Shown here one piece after another: positions 47,757 through 57,578 of a stretch of 64,000 nt of DNA. The stretch covers positions 1 to 64,000 of the forward strand of contig NZ_WUQJ01000022.1 in assembly GCF_011074955.1 (NCBI RefSeq). Reading direction: 5' to 3'. How positions within the stretch are numbered: position 1 is the first letter of the stretch; every line of letters starts with the position of its first letter. This stretch comes from Marinobacter caseinilyticus. Its GTDB lineage: Bacteria > Pseudomonadota > Gammaproteobacteria > Pseudomonadales > Oleiphilaceae. The notes under the pieces were generated by a model, which searched no databases, had not been told where the DNA came from, and saw only the letters and a program-made list of their open reading frames with translations. The position numbers were made by a program, and so were the translations under genes.

Positions 47757-49136
47757 TCAAAGCCCGGCCTTCACCAGTGTAATCGTGGCGGCCAGCGCTC
47801 CGGACGCCACCAGACAACATATCGACATCGCCATATTCCAGCGCAGTGAAGCCACTTGGGCGCTGTAGCCCGTCAGTCGTTCCAGCAACAACGAATTCGC
47901 CGAATAGGGTGTGCCCGCCGTCGTCAGTCCCCAGCCGGAGACCATCGCGACGCCCAGCCCCAACACGGCTTCTATTGGCCAGATTGGCCCCAGCACACCA
48001 CCGATCAGGGTACCGATGACAATTGGGTTAAACCCGATCATGCCGCCCATGAAAAACACCGAGGGCACCACAAAGGCCGCCAGCGGATAGGACCAGCCCG
48101 GCAGACTGAAATCTGCACCCAGCCAACGCGTCGCAAACGTGCTGATCAACACTCCGAGGAATGCAGACCCTCCCATAATAACCAGCTCGTTGCTCATGGG
48201 AGCCATCGACGGCAGGGTAATTTTACCGCCGTACAGTCGACGATGCGCCAACCCCAGCACCACCGTCCCCAGGCAACTCAAAGTAACGGCGCGTGAATAG
48301 CTGAGTTGAAAGAACCCGCTGAGCACAAAGGTTGACGCGCAGATAGCACCGATGATCGCTGCAAACCGAAGCCATGGTGCCAGACTGGCCAGTGTCGTTC
48401 GGGTCTCTGACGTTCCGGCCGCTGATGACCCGGGAAGTTCCCGCTCAAGAAACAGTGCCCCCGCCAGCAAGTAGACCACCGCCAGCGGCAGGCTGACCGC
48501 AAGCAGTTGCAAACTGTGCAGCGCCGGGACAAAGGTCACCGTGAGTACCACCGAGATTGACAGCGGCGAAAAAATCGGTGATGCACCAAAGCCCCGCAAG
48601 GCTCCACGGGAAGCGTTGCGGGTGGTGGCGGAATCGCCCTGTTGATCGATCTCAGCGCGAATCATGGTCGATACCACACCAACGGAACCAAAGTTCAGCG
48701 GCATCGCCAAAAACCCGGTGCCAAAAGCCACACTGTAGTAGCGGGCTAACGGCGAGCCGGCAAACAGACTCTTGGAAATCACCCCCAGATCACCGGATTT
48801 GCCCAGCATGGAGGACAACAACATCACGGTGATGATGAGTGCGGTCAGGCGCGTCATGCTGGTGGCCGCGCCGATCAGCGCGGCTGGCTCAATCGCAATC
48901 GCAATGACCGTCATCACCATGAGCAGTCCGAACAGAAGCCGCGCGACCAGACGAAGGTCCCGCCAACCCAGGACGATGGCGCTGATGATCGCGGCCGCAC
49001 CCGCCACCCCGAGTCCCGGCAAGAACGACAGCACCCCCGCACACAAAGCCAGATAGGCCAGCGCGGAACGCAGCGTAAGCAGTCGTGACACCCGGTCCTG
49101 GCTCATGAAGTCGGGCGCGGCATGACGTCTGTCCAT
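47757..49136 (-). CDS. Multi-pass transporter, probably ion-transporter superfamily
   Basis: 459 residues with about eleven hydrophobic helices. Two halves seem related, each with a Gly/Pro/Asn-containing stretch (FLAMPLNFGSVGVVSTMIRA; FFMGGMIGFNPIVIGTLIGG), as in carboxylate/ion antiporters of the IT superfamily. I cannot name the family. It lies at the end of the TRAP and CoA-transferase cluster, 22 bases after the CoA-transferase B stop, and could carry the same or a related carboxylate. Confidence 0.65.
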   Translation of the reverse strand: MDRRHAAPDFMSQDRVSRLLTLRSALAYLALCAGVLSFLPGLGVAGAAAIISAIVLGWRDLRLVARLLFGLLMVMTVIAIAIEPAALIGAATSMTRLTALIITVMLLSSMLGKSGDLGVISKSLFAGSPLARYYSVAFGTGFLAMPLNFGSVGVVSTMIRAEIDQQGDSATTRNASRGALRGFGASPIFSPLSISVVLTVTFVPALHSLQLLAVSLPLAVVYLLAGALFLERELPGSSAAGTSETRTTLASLAPWLRFAAIIGAICASTFVLSGFFQLSYSRAVTLSCLGTVVLGLAHRRLYGGKITLPSMAPMSNELVIMGGSAFLGVLISTFATRWLGADFSLPGWSYPLAAFVVPSVFFMGGMIGFNPIVIGTLIGGVLGPIWPIEAVLGLGVAMVSGWGLTTAGTPYSANSLLLERLTGYSAQVASLRWNMAMSICCLVASGALAATITLVKAGL

Positions 49137-49158
49137 CCAGTGACCAAGACCTGTCTCC

Positions 49159-49800
49159 CTATAACGGTGGTAGCAGTGGCGCCGCCGTCAATGCCTGAAC
49201 CTCAGCCAGGGTATTGTCGCCATAGAGTTCCCGCACCCGCAGACCCTCACCGGTGACATCGATAACCGCCAGGTCGGTGTAGATGCGTTTGACCACGCCC
49301 GCTCCGGTCAGTGGGTATTCACACTGCTCCAGAATCTTGGCCTCGTCGGTCTTGGTGGTGTGGCGCATCAGCACAAACAGCTGTTTGGCGCCAACCGCCA
49401 GGTCCATCGCTCCGCCAACCGCCGGTGGAAACTTGTCGTTGTTGGTGGCCCAATTGGCCAGATCGCCGGTGGCCGAAACCTGGAACGCGCCCAACACAGC
49501 AATGTCCAGATGGCCACCGCGCATCATCGCGAAGGATTCGGCGTTGTCGAAATAGCTGCCGCCTTTGAGCAGGGTCACGTACTGCTTGCCGGCATTGATC
49601 AGGTCCGGGTCAATCTTATCCGGCGCAGGAGCGGGCCCTACGCCGAGAATACCGTTCTCGCTGTGATAGATAACCTGCTTGTCATCAGACACATAGTTCG
49701 CAACCGAGGTCGGCATACCAATGCCGAGGTTCACGTAGGCGCCGTCGGGAATGTCCTGGGCCACCCGTCGAGCCATCTCATCCGTACTAAGCCGCATCAT
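49159..49800 (-). CDS. CoA-transferase subunit B (3-oxoacid CoA-transferase type)
   Basis: 213 residues. Catalytic Glu in SENGILGVGPAPAPDKIDPD, nucleotide loop YVNLGIGMPTSVANYV and the conserved GGAMDLAVGAKQLFVLM. It moves CoA from a donor such as succinyl-CoA to a carboxylate. ATG 49800, preceded by CAGGAGGTACAGAAAC, overlaps the end of the subunit A gene, so the two are translationally coupled. The upstream in-frame extension lies within subunit A and is not used. Confidence 0.92.
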   Translation of the reverse strand: MMRLSTDEMARRVAQDIPDGAYVNLGIGMPTSVANYVSDDKQVIYHSENGILGVGPAPAPDKIDPDLINAGKQYVTLLKGGSYFDNAESFAMMRGGHLDIAVLGAFQVSATGDLANWATNNDKFPPAVGGAMDLAVGAKQLFVLMRHTTKTDEAKILEQCEYPLTGAGVVKRIYTDLAVIDVTGEGLRVRELYGDNTLAEVQALTAAPLLPPL

Positions 49801-50470
49801 GTTTCTGTACCTCCTGCGCGACGACACGATCGACAAAAATGCCGGGCGTGACGACGCACTCCGGATCCAGGTCCCCCACCCTGACAATGGTCTTTACTTC
49901 AGCGATCGTGATGCGGGCGGCGGTTGCCATAATGGGGTTAAAGTTGCGGCCGGCGGTATTGTAGACCAGGTTGCCCCAGGCGTCGGCGCGGTCTGCTTTG
50001 ATGAGTGCTACATCGGCAGGCATGGCGGTTTCGAGCACATAGCCCTTGCCATTGATCACCTTGGTCTCTTTGCCGTCGGCCAGCCGGGTACCGTATCCGG
50101 TTGGCGTGTAGACGCCGCCCAAACCGGCACCAGCCGCGCGAATGCGTTCACCCAGGGTGCCCTGCGGCACCAATTCCAGCTCAATCTCGCCCTCTTCGTA
50201 CAGGCGCTCAAACCAGATCGAACCGGACGAGCGTGGGAACGAACACACCATCTTGCGCACCAGACGGTCCCGTAATAATGACGCAATGCCATCTTCGGCG
50301 GTGCCGGCATTGTTGGAAATAATGGTCAGCTCACGGGCACCGTGCAGGCGCAGCGCTTCGATCAGTTGCATCGGAATGCCCGAGTTACCAAAGCCGCCGA
50401 TCATCACAACACTGCCGTCTTCAATATCGGCGACCGCGGCCCGCAGGGACTCACAGATTTTGTTAATCAC
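49787..50470 (-). CDS. CoA-transferase subunit A
   Basis: 227 residues. Signature VVMIGGFGNSGIPMQLIEAL, NNAGTAEDGIASLL, FPRSSGSIWFERLYEEGEIE and GLGGVYTPTGYGT, typical of the ScoA/AtoD subunit. GTG 50470 is the only suitable start in frame. It pairs with 49159-49800 and lies 27 bases after the TRAP permease gene. This fits activation of the imported acid to its CoA thioester. Confidence 0.92.
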   Translation of the reverse strand: MINKICESLRAAVADIEDGSVVMIGGFGNSGIPMQLIEALRLHGARELTIISNNAGTAEDGIASLLRDRLVRKMVCSFPRSSGSIWFERLYEEGEIELELVPQGTLGERIRAAGAGLGGVYTPTGYGTRLADGKETKVINGKGYVLETAMPADVALIKADRADAWGNLVYNTAGRNFNPIMATAARITIAEVKTIVRVGDLDPECVVTPGIFVDRVVAQEVQKHDAA

Positions 50471-50497
50471 AATTATTCACCATCGCATTGGTTGCGG

Positions 50498-52441
50498 TTA
50501 ACTGGATTTCAGGGATACCGGCCGGCGCACCCATTGATGCCACACATAGATCAGGCCAACCAGGCCGAAGCCGATGGCGTCCGTTACGATGTCGGGATAG
50601 ATCAGCACCACACCGGAGGTCATGACCAGCACTCGCAGCGGCCAAACCAGGATGCCCACCCGGTAGAGATAACCCTCCATCGCGGAGGCCATCAGCCAGA
50701 TCGCGGTGACGGCCGTCACCACAGACACCAGAATATTGCTCAGGGCACCCTGAAGGATCAGCGACGGGTTCAGCACGAACAGGAACGGCAAGATAAACAG
50801 AATGCCCCCCAGCCGCATGGCGTACAGACCCGTTTTACTGGCGTTGGCGCCGGCGACGCCGGCAGCGGTAATGGCCGCCAGGGCCACCGGTGGGGTGATG
50901 TACGACATCATGCCCCAGTACAGAATGAACAAGTGACTGGCGAGGGGGTTCAGGCCCGCGTTGACCAACGCCGGTGCCAGCAGGATTGACAGGAAGATGT
51001 AACAGGCGCTGACCGTCATTCCCATGCCCAGTACAAAACTGGTCACCGCGCCGGCCGCCAGCATTAACGGGATACTACCGTCGGCGTACAACAACAGCTC
51101 GCGGGAAAAAGCGCCAGCCACACCGGTGTAGGACAGACCACCCACCACCAGGCCGATACCGGCCAGAATGGCCACCAGATTCGAGACGCTGGTCGTCAGA
51201 TCCCGGATAAACGCCAGTGCGCGCTTGAGATTGAGCCGGTGCCGACGCTTAAACATTGAGATGCCTAACAGCACGACCGTGGCGTAGTACGGCGCATAGG
51301 CCTCCAGCCTCATGAACAGCAACATATAGATCAGCATGACCAGGCTGAGCAAATACGGCCAACCGTCTTTTAGGGTCTCTTTAAGGTCCGGTATATCGGC
51401 TTTGGGCATGCCCTTAAGGCCACGCTTGGCCGCGTAGTTATCAACCTGGAACAGTAACGCCAGATAAAACAGCAGCGCTGGCAGGAACGCCGCAATAATG
51501 ATTTCCGAGTACGGCACCCCCAGAAACGACGCCATGATAAAAGCCACCGCGCCCATGATCGGTGGCATCAAAGTGCCCCCGGTAGACGCGCAAGCCTCGA
51601 TTGCGGCCGCATAATGGGCGGGATAACCGGTCTTCTTCATGGTCGGGATGGTGATTGGACCGGTGGTCAAAATGTTGGAGATCACACTGCCCGACAGACT
51701 GCCCAGAATACCGCTGGACAACACCGACACCTTGGCCGGACCACCGCGACTGCCCCCCATGAGGGCCGTGGAAAAACGCATGAAAAACTCACCGCCACCG
51801 GTGACGGTCAAGGCCGCACCAAACACCACGAACCCGATGACCAGTTGCGCCACCACCTGCATCGGAATACCAATGATGCTTTCGACGCCCATCACATGCG
51901 CACGGATGGTTTCCGCCAGGCCGTATTCATTGCCCCAGAGAAAACCGGGCATTGAATCGGCGTACAGTGGGTAGGTGCCGAACAGCGCAGCGACCCCGAG
52001 CAGCGGCCAACCGCCACAACGCCGAACCCCTTCCAGCACCAATACCAGCAAGACCGCAGAGGCAGCCGTCGCCTCGGTTGGTGCCATATAATCCCAGCCT
52101 AGCTGGATCATGATCAAACCGTGGTAACCCAGGTAACCACAGGCACCCAGGGCCGCCAGCGCCAGCGGCCAGTCATACCACGACACCCGATGGCGGGCAC
52201 CGGACCAGGCTGGAAAACACAGAAAGGCCGCCGCGAGAAAAACACCGATCAGGTAATAGAGGTAGGCGTTGCCCAGCGGCTGGAAGCCCAATATTTTCAG
52301 ATTGAACGTTTGGTTGATTGCCATCAGCAGACCAAGCGTCCCCAGCCCCATGGCACACCAGTAGGCAAAGCCCTGGAGACGGCTGGAAGGGGCGTCCGGC
52401 GTATTGGTCTGTTCGGCAGGGGCGTTTGATGCAGGTTTCAT
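50498..52441 (-). CDS. TRAP transporter permease, fused 4TM/12TM (DctQM type)
   Basis: 647 residues with about 16 hydrophobic helices. The first four correspond to the small DctQ subunit and the rest to the large DctM subunit (GGGEFFMRFSTALMGGSRGG; LGSLSGSVISNILTTGPITI; STGGTLMPPIMGAVAFIMAS). The fused form is the partner of TAXI-type binding proteins. It imports a carboxylate using a sodium gradient. Transcribed after the binding protein gene and before the CoA-transferase genes. Confidence 0.95.
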   Translation of the reverse strand: MKPASNAPAEQTNTPDAPSSRLQGFAYWCAMGLGTLGLLMAINQTFNLKILGFQPLGNAYLYYLIGVFLAAAFLCFPAWSGARHRVSWYDWPLALAALGACGYLGYHGLIMIQLGWDYMAPTEATAASAVLLVLVLEGVRRCGGWPLLGVAALFGTYPLYADSMPGFLWGNEYGLAETIRAHVMGVESIIGIPMQVVAQLVIGFVVFGAALTVTGGGEFFMRFSTALMGGSRGGPAKVSVLSSGILGSLSGSVISNILTTGPITIPTMKKTGYPAHYAAAIEACASTGGTLMPPIMGAVAFIMASFLGVPYSEIIIAAFLPALLFYLALLFQVDNYAAKRGLKGMPKADIPDLKETLKDGWPYLLSLVMLIYMLLFMRLEAYAPYYATVVLLGISMFKRRHRLNLKRALAFIRDLTTSVSNLVAILAGIGLVVGGLSYTGVAGAFSRELLLYADGSIPLMLAAGAVTSFVLGMGMTVSACYIFLSILLAPALVNAGLNPLASHLFILYWGMMSYITPPVALAAITAAGVAGANASKTGLYAMRLGGILFILPFLFVLNPSLILQGALSNILVSVVTAVTAIWLMASAMEGYLYRVGILVWPLRVLVMTSGVVLIYPDIVTDAIGFGLVGLIYVWHQWVRRPVSLKSS

Positions 52442-52517
52442 ATAGAGAACACTCTGGAAAAAGAAACCGAACCGGAAGGCGTGGAGCGCTCCCGGTTCGA
52501 ACTTACTCAGTTAAAAA

Positions 52518-53675
52518 TCACAGGGAATTCAGAGCTTTCGTACGATGCTTTTCCCAAATAGCCGAGAACTCGTCGTCGCTTTTGCCTTCCGCCTCCGCCA
52601 CGGCGTTCGGCCAGGCCTCCCGCAGTGCGTTCAATCGCTCGGTGCGCGTTTCGTTCCAGGCCTGATGCTCGTCCGTCCAAATGCTTTTTTCTTTCAGATA
52701 CCGGATGGCACCGACATGGAACGGCACATCAATGGCCGGAGTACCGGCCTCCGACAGGCGCCAGCGTGGCATCACCGCCGTGGCGTCTTTGTACATGTCA
52801 TAGGTTTCGTCCAGCGCCTTGATGAAGGTGTAGACAAGCTCCGGATCGGTATTGGCACGCACCGTCAGGACCGGATAGCGATAGGCCAGAATATCGACCG
52901 GTTTCTCTTCACTGATGCCCGCACCGACCGTTTCAGTGTAGGGCTGGAAGAACGGCGCAACGGCCTTCAGGCGTTTCCAGCCTTCTTTATCGTCGGCAGG
53001 CACTTCAAGCCAACGAATGCCACGGGGCGATTCCGCCAGCTCATACACGTGACTCGGCGTGGTGGTGGTGCAGGAGGCATCCGCCTCATTGCGGGCCAGG
53101 GAGCTCATGGTGTTGGCGTAGGTAGGGAACATGATCACTTCAACGTCGTCCCGGGTCAGACCGGCAAACGCCAGGAAGGCATCGCACTTGACGTTGATCG
53201 ACGGGTTACCGGCCACGTAGGCGAAGCGCTTGCCTTTCAGCTCTTTCAGGCTGTGAATGTTGGCGTCGGCGGCGGTGAAAATACCGAACGACGACGGCCG
53301 GCCGGCAACAGCACGCAGATCCTGCGGCCCCCAGCGGCGGGTCGAGAAGTCATGAATGCCTTCGGCTGCAAAAAAGGTTTCCGTGGCCAGAAAACTGAAA
53401 TCGGCGCGCTCGCTCAACAGTGGCTGCAAACGGCCAATGGCGGAACCCGATGGCTGGATACGAACCCGGGTACCGTATTTTTTTCCGAAGGCATCGGCGA
53501 TGGCAGAAGCTTCAGCATAACCTGCAGACCCAACGTCATAGGACGACCAGGTCATGGTATCGGGCAAAGCCGTTTCGGCATTAACCGGCATCGCAGCCAG
53601 CGTCATCATTGTGGTAAACGCCGTGGCGAGGGTGACAGTCACCCGCGGACGATCTGAAATGGTGGGGCGAAACAT
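52518..53675 (-). CDS. TAXI-family TRAP solute-binding protein
   Basis: 385 residues. After an N-terminal secretion signal (VTLATAFTTMMTLAAMPVNA) comes the TAXI fold (TWSSYDVGSAGYAEASAIAD; GSAIGRLQPLLSERADFSF; LKGKRFAYVAGNPSINVKC; MPRWRLSEAGTPAIDVPFH). It captures a carboxylate ligand in the periplasm for the adjacent fused permease. ATG 53675 follows ATAGGAGAAACGCC; the open frame extends 42 codons upstream without support. A 636-base non-coding stretch precedes it. Confidence 0.93.
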   Translation of the reverse strand: MFRPTISDRPRVTVTLATAFTTMMTLAAMPVNAETALPDTMTWSSYDVGSAGYAEASAIADAFGKKYGTRVRIQPSGSAIGRLQPLLSERADFSFLATETFFAAEGIHDFSTRRWGPQDLRAVAGRPSSFGIFTAADANIHSLKELKGKRFAYVAGNPSINVKCDAFLAFAGLTRDDVEVIMFPTYANTMSSLARNEADASCTTTTPSHVYELAESPRGIRWLEVPADDKEGWKRLKAVAPFFQPYTETVGAGISEEKPVDILAYRYPVLTVRANTDPELVYTFIKALDETYDMYKDATAVMPRWRLSEAGTPAIDVPFHVGAIRYLKEKSIWTDEHQAWNETRTERLNALREAWPNAVAEAEGKSDDEFSAIWEKHRTKALNSL

Positions 53676-54311
53676 GGCGTTTCTCCTATCAATTGTTGTT
53701 TTGTATTTCGGAGGTCTGCTTGCCGGTCTGACTTCCGGCGGGATATCCAGCCTAAAACCGGTTGCAAGCTGACAACGGCCCCCAAAACTAGACTGAAGCA
53801 CCCACCAGCGTCAATGAATTATTCTCAAATATAAATATTTTTTTATCGTATGTTGAGAACATGTTAAATCAGAAAATCCGAGAACAGTCCCAAAATTAAC
53901 TCAAAAAATAAAATTATAGCTATACTAAACAATGCATTATAAATATTAATCCACGGAAATCCTCATAGAGCAGAAAGCTATATTAATGATATTGTAGTTT
54001 GCAGAGCGGAATATAGAGCGTACTGCGCGGAAGGGATAAATTAAAACTCACCCAGGCTTGACATAAAAGCCCAGCCTTGATGTTCGATCACTGTAAACGG
54101 CTGACTGCCTCGGAACGCTTCAGCTTTAGGCCGCCCATAATGGCGCCCTTAGAAACCTCCGAAGCCGAAACGTCAGCGACAGGGCTCCCTCTATCGCTGT
54201 GGTGCCTGGCCTGGCTGCTGGACATGGCCGTCGTTCCCGATAGCGCGCGAAGTACCTAAAATAAGCGACGGGGCCCGTCCTCATCACGATGGTTGATCAT
54301 CCACCGCGGTA
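53676..54311. other. Promoter region of the TRAP/CoA-transferase operon, 636 bases, AT-rich
   Basis: Mostly AT-rich (53820-54050) with runs such as ATAAATATTTTTTTATC and the short palindrome AACATGTT near 53855. This is probably where the IclR regulator acts, though no match to the 55158-55184 palindrome was seen. A 60-codon plus-strand frame at 54077 has no ribosome site and is disregarded. Confidence 0.55.
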
Positions 54312-55130
54312 TCAGGAATAAATGGGTGGACGGAACTCCAAACCAGAGATCCAGTCGCGGATCTCGTCCCGGATGATCTCTACGATCAACTGCCGTCGCT
54401 CCGGATACATGCGCGATACGACAGAGGCAACACTGATGGCAACGTAATGACCGGTGTCCGGCACTCTGAACGCAACACCCAGCGCCGCGACCTCTGGCAC
54501 GATACGACCATTGTTGAAGGCAAAACCCTGCCGCCGACTCTCCACCAGGTCCTGCTCAACCTCGGCTGTGGTAATGCCGGAGTATCGCTCGTAGCGCTCC
54601 TGGTTTTGCACGACCATGAGGTCGCCTTCCTCCAGCGGCAGAGCGGCAAGCAGTGCCATCGCGCCCGCCCCGACACCCAGTGGTCGGCGCGCCCCGGCAA
54701 TCAGCGTGTTGGCACTTATCGGGTAGGTCCCCTCGGCCAGATCAATGCAGACGGAATCCTGGTTTGACCGAATGGAAAGGTACGTTGATTCCTCAGTCCG
54801 CCGCGCAATATTTGCCAGCATCGGCCTCATTCGGTGACGCAATTTTAGATCTGGCGCCACCGCTTGGGCCGATTCGGCAATCTGCAGCAACTCAAAACCC
54901 ACGTGGTAAGTTTTGGCGTACGGGTCAAAAGTCAACAATCCCTCGTGGGTCAGGGACGATAACAGCCGGTGCGTAGTGGCTATGTTCATGCCTACTTCCC
55001 GGGCAATGCGAGACAAGGTGCCACCGGTCGGAAACGTTTTGGCAACGGTGCGCAGTAGCTTCGACGCCTTGCTTAGGGTTGTACTGGTTGCGCCAGTGGG
55101 TATTGCAGTGTGGTTTTTGTCAGTGGCCAT
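54312..55130 (-). CDS. IclR-family transcriptional regulator
   Basis: 272 residues. Winged HTH (TLSRIAREVGMNIATTHRLLSS) followed by the GAF-like IclR ligand domain (LSIRSNQDSVCIDLAEG; GVGAGAMALLAALPLEEGD; VAALGVAFRVPDTGHYVAIS). It is adjacent to and in line with the TRAP/CoA-transferase operon and is probably its regulator, sensing the transported acid. ATG 55130 is preferred to TTG 55136. Confidence 0.92.
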   Translation of the reverse strand: MATDKNHTAIPTGATSTTLSKASKLLRTVAKTFPTGGTLSRIAREVGMNIATTHRLLSSLTHEGLLTFDPYAKTYHVGFELLQIAESAQAVAPDLKLRHRMRPMLANIARRTEESTYLSIRSNQDSVCIDLAEGTYPISANTLIAGARRPLGVGAGAMALLAALPLEEGDLMVVQNQERYERYSGITTAEVEQDLVESRRQGFAFNNGRIVPEVAALGVAFRVPDTGHYVAISVASVVSRMYPERRQLIVEIIRDEIRDWISGLEFRPPIYS

Positions 55131-55157
55131 AATCAAATGCGCTACTCAGAGGATCTG

Positions 55158-55184
55158 TTTTATCGGACACATAGGACCGATAAA
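55158..55184. promoter_or_regulatory. Palindrome upstream of iclR-type gene
   Basis: TTTATCGG and CCGATAAA are separated by ten bases, 28 bases upstream of the regulator start. This suits an autoregulatory operator. Confidence 0.55.
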
Positions 55185-55400
55185 CAAAACTTTACCGCAT
55201 GTCGATAATATTATCTCAGTCAGTGAAATTTTTAAGCCGGCAGATTGGATCAATGAACGTGAAAAAACGAGGAAGACACTCAAGCAGTTTGAGGGTCTGT
55301 AAACGAATGAAGCCTTTCCAGGCGGACCCTCGGGACTGCACCCAACAGCCACCCCAGACCACCGGCAGCAGCTACCGGCGGTCTGGGTCTGGCCACTCAC

Positions 55401-56702
55401 TCAGGCACTTGTTGGGCGCCGAGTAGCAGGACGACGGGACTGCGTGCTGTTGTTGCCCCCACTGTTACCGCCCCCGTTACCACCGCGACCGCGGCTTGGG
55501 CCTGCGGGCCGGCCACCACGGCCACCGCTCGGACGCGCACCGGAGCCGCCGCGTGGTTTGGCCGTCAAGCTCACACTGGGCTCAAAGCCTTCCATCTGCT
55601 TGCGTGGAATATCTTTCTTAATCAACCGCTCAATGCCGGACAGCAACTTGATCTCATCCGCGCTGACCAGTGACAACGCATGGCCGCTTTCACCGGCACG
55701 ACCGGTTCGACCAATACGGTGGACATAGTCTTCCGGCACGTTAGGCAGCTCGAAGTTGACCACTTGTGGCAATTGCTTGATGTCGAGGCCACGGGCAGCA
55801 ATATCCGTTGCAACCAGAACCCTGACTGATCCCTGCTTGAACTCGTGCAGCGCACGGGTCCGGGCCCCCTGGGACTTGTTACCGTGGATCGCGGCGGCGG
55901 TAATGCCATCTTTTTCCAGTTTCTGGGTCAGACGGTTAGCGCCGTGTTTGGTACGGGTAAAGACCAGGACCTGCTGCCAGTCATTGCTTCTGACCAACTG
56001 GCTGAGCAGCGCGGATTTCTGATTCTGGTCGACCGGGTAAACGGTCTGGTCAACATTGTCAGCCGTTGCGTTGCGTGTCGCCACTTCAATCAACACCGGA
56101 TTGTTGAGCATGCCTTCCGCCAGCTTGCGGATATCGCCGGAGAAGGTCGCCGAGAACATCAGGTTCTGGCGCTTGGCCGGCAGCAGCGCCAGGATTTTAC
56201 GAATGTCGCGGATGAAGCCCATGTCCAGCATGCGGTCGGCTTCGTCCAGCACCAGGGTCTCAACGGCGTCAAATCGAACGGCACCCTGCTGGTGCAGGTC
56301 CATCAGGCGGCCCGGTGTGGCCACCAGTACGTCAACACCGCGACGCAATTTGGCGATCTGCGGGTTAATTTTTACGCCACCGAAAACCACGGCGGACGAC
56401 GTTGGCATGTACTTGCTGTAAAGCTCAACACTGGCCGCCACCTGGGCTGCCAGTTCACGAGTCGGGGTAAGAATCAGGGCGCGAATACCCTTGCCCTGGC
56501 GCTGGGTTTCCGCCAGCCGCTGCAACAATGGCAGAGTAAAGCCCGCCGTTTTACCGGTACCGGTTTGAGCCGCCGCCATCACGTCCTTGCCGGATAACAC
56601 GGCGGGTATGGCCTGAGCCTGAATGGGTGATGGTGTGGAGTAGCCCTGGTCGGAAGTCGCACGTACCAGCTTCTCGGACAAACCGAGTGAAGAAAAATCC
56701 AT
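55401..56702 (-). CDS. DEAD-box ATP-dependent RNA helicase (RhlE-like)
   Basis: 433 residues. Q motif and motif I ([34 protein letters not shown]), [15 protein letters not shown], the DEAD box [16 protein letters not shown] in FSATFSG, then the helicase C domain with [12 protein letters not shown] and [10 protein letters not shown]. The Gly/Arg-rich tail ([20 protein letters not shown]) is of the kind that binds RNA without sequence specificity. ATG 56702 is preferred to the frame start at 56735. Confidence 0.95.
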   Translation of the reverse strand: MDFSSLGLSEKLVRATSDQGYSTPSPIQAQAIPAVLSGKDVMAAAQTGTGKTAGFTLPLLQRLAETQRQGKGIRALILTPTRELAAQVAASVELYSKYMPTSSAVVFGGVKINPQIAKLRRGVDVLVATPGRLMDLHQQGAVRFDAVETLVLDEADRMLDMGFIRDIRKILALLPAKRQNLMFSATFSGDIRKLAEGMLNNPVLIEVATRNATADNVDQTVYPVDQNQKSALLSQLVRSNDWQQVLVFTRTKHGANRLTQKLEKDGITAAAIHGNKSQGARTRALHEFKQGSVRVLVATDIAARGLDIKQLPQVVNFELPNVPEDYVHRIGRTGRAGESGHALSLVSADEIKLLSGIERLIKKDIPRKQMEGFEPSVSLTAKPRGGSGARPSGGRGGRPAGPSRGRGGNGGGNSGGNNSTQSRRPATRRPTSA

Positions 56703-57578
56703 AGTATTAATCTCTTGCGGTTCTTGCCCGCACAATGGGGAAAGACCGTGAACAAGTCATCGAATGTAAAACGACTACGGTCGCGCGATGTTGCCGGCGC
56801 CGTCCTCTGAAAGGTCGTATTGGATGGGTTCGTCGTGTCTGCTTAACGCACGTTTCGACGAAATCCTTCAAGGTAGGAAGACCGCCACTCTAACAGAGTC
56901 GTGTGTAAATAACGACCGGGTACGGGTATTTACTTTTTTAAACCCACAGTCTGCTCACGCAGGGTACTGTTCCATTGGCGCTTTCCGAAGCCTTCCACCG
57001 TTGCCCGGATTTTAACCGTTGACGTTAACGTCAAACCCTTTTAATCTCGATAGTGTCACGCCCCAAAAGGGCGCAGACACCCTGAAATCGGTCCATCGGC
57101 TACCCGCCGTGACACAACAACAATATGACCCCAAAACGCCGTGATCCGGCTATCTGGGAGAGGATTTCTGTATGTTATTACTGACAGCTTCCCAATATCG
57201 GGGTTGCTCTGCCCGAGCCGCCCACTCCCCCATTATAACACCCCCTGCACCGCCCGGTGCTTCTTGCACTGACTCCATTACAAGACTCGCCCTCAGGCGC
57301 ACGCTGCTGGCCATCTGTAGCGATTAAGCGCGCCTAAACCGTCCATTTTATGGCCGTTTCGATCAGACCGGAGCCGGCCACCAGAGTGAATCTTCATGCC
57401 GACACAATGCAGATCATTCCATCTCCGGAACTACCTTTTGGGCGACCCACTGCGCTCCGTCCGTGATTGGCGCGAGGTCTGCCGGTGCATTCTCCCCGGG
57501 CCATCGCCAACGCTGCTGTTCCATTGATGATTTGGCGTTGCGATCCGAGGTGGCAGCGCCCTGACAAGGTAACGATCC
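56703..57578. other. Long non-coding region between helicase and leucine dehydrogenase genes, 876 bases
   Basis: It should contain the long 5' leader typical of cold-regulated RNA helicase genes on the left and the promoter of the dehydrogenase operon on the right. A perfect palindrome lies at 57019-57034. A 51-codon frame at 57172-57327 has a good ribosome site (GAGAGGATTTCTGT) but an unremarkable Pro/Ala-rich product, so it is not called. Confidence 0.6.
57019..57034. promoter_or_regulatory. Perfect palindrome resembling a LiuR operator
   Basis: TTGACGTTAACGTCAA is fully self-complementary. It resembles the published consensus for LiuR, a MerR-type regulator of branched-chain amino acid catabolism. 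The next plus-strand gene is leucine dehydrogenase, 545 bases away, which fits the regulon but leaves an unusually long leader. Confidence 0.5.

Noticed and set aside
57172..57327. Small 51-codon gene in the helicase-dehydrogenase gap
   Set aside because: It has a good ribosome site, but its product lacks a signal, a domain or convincing codon bias; kept only as a note in the gap entry.
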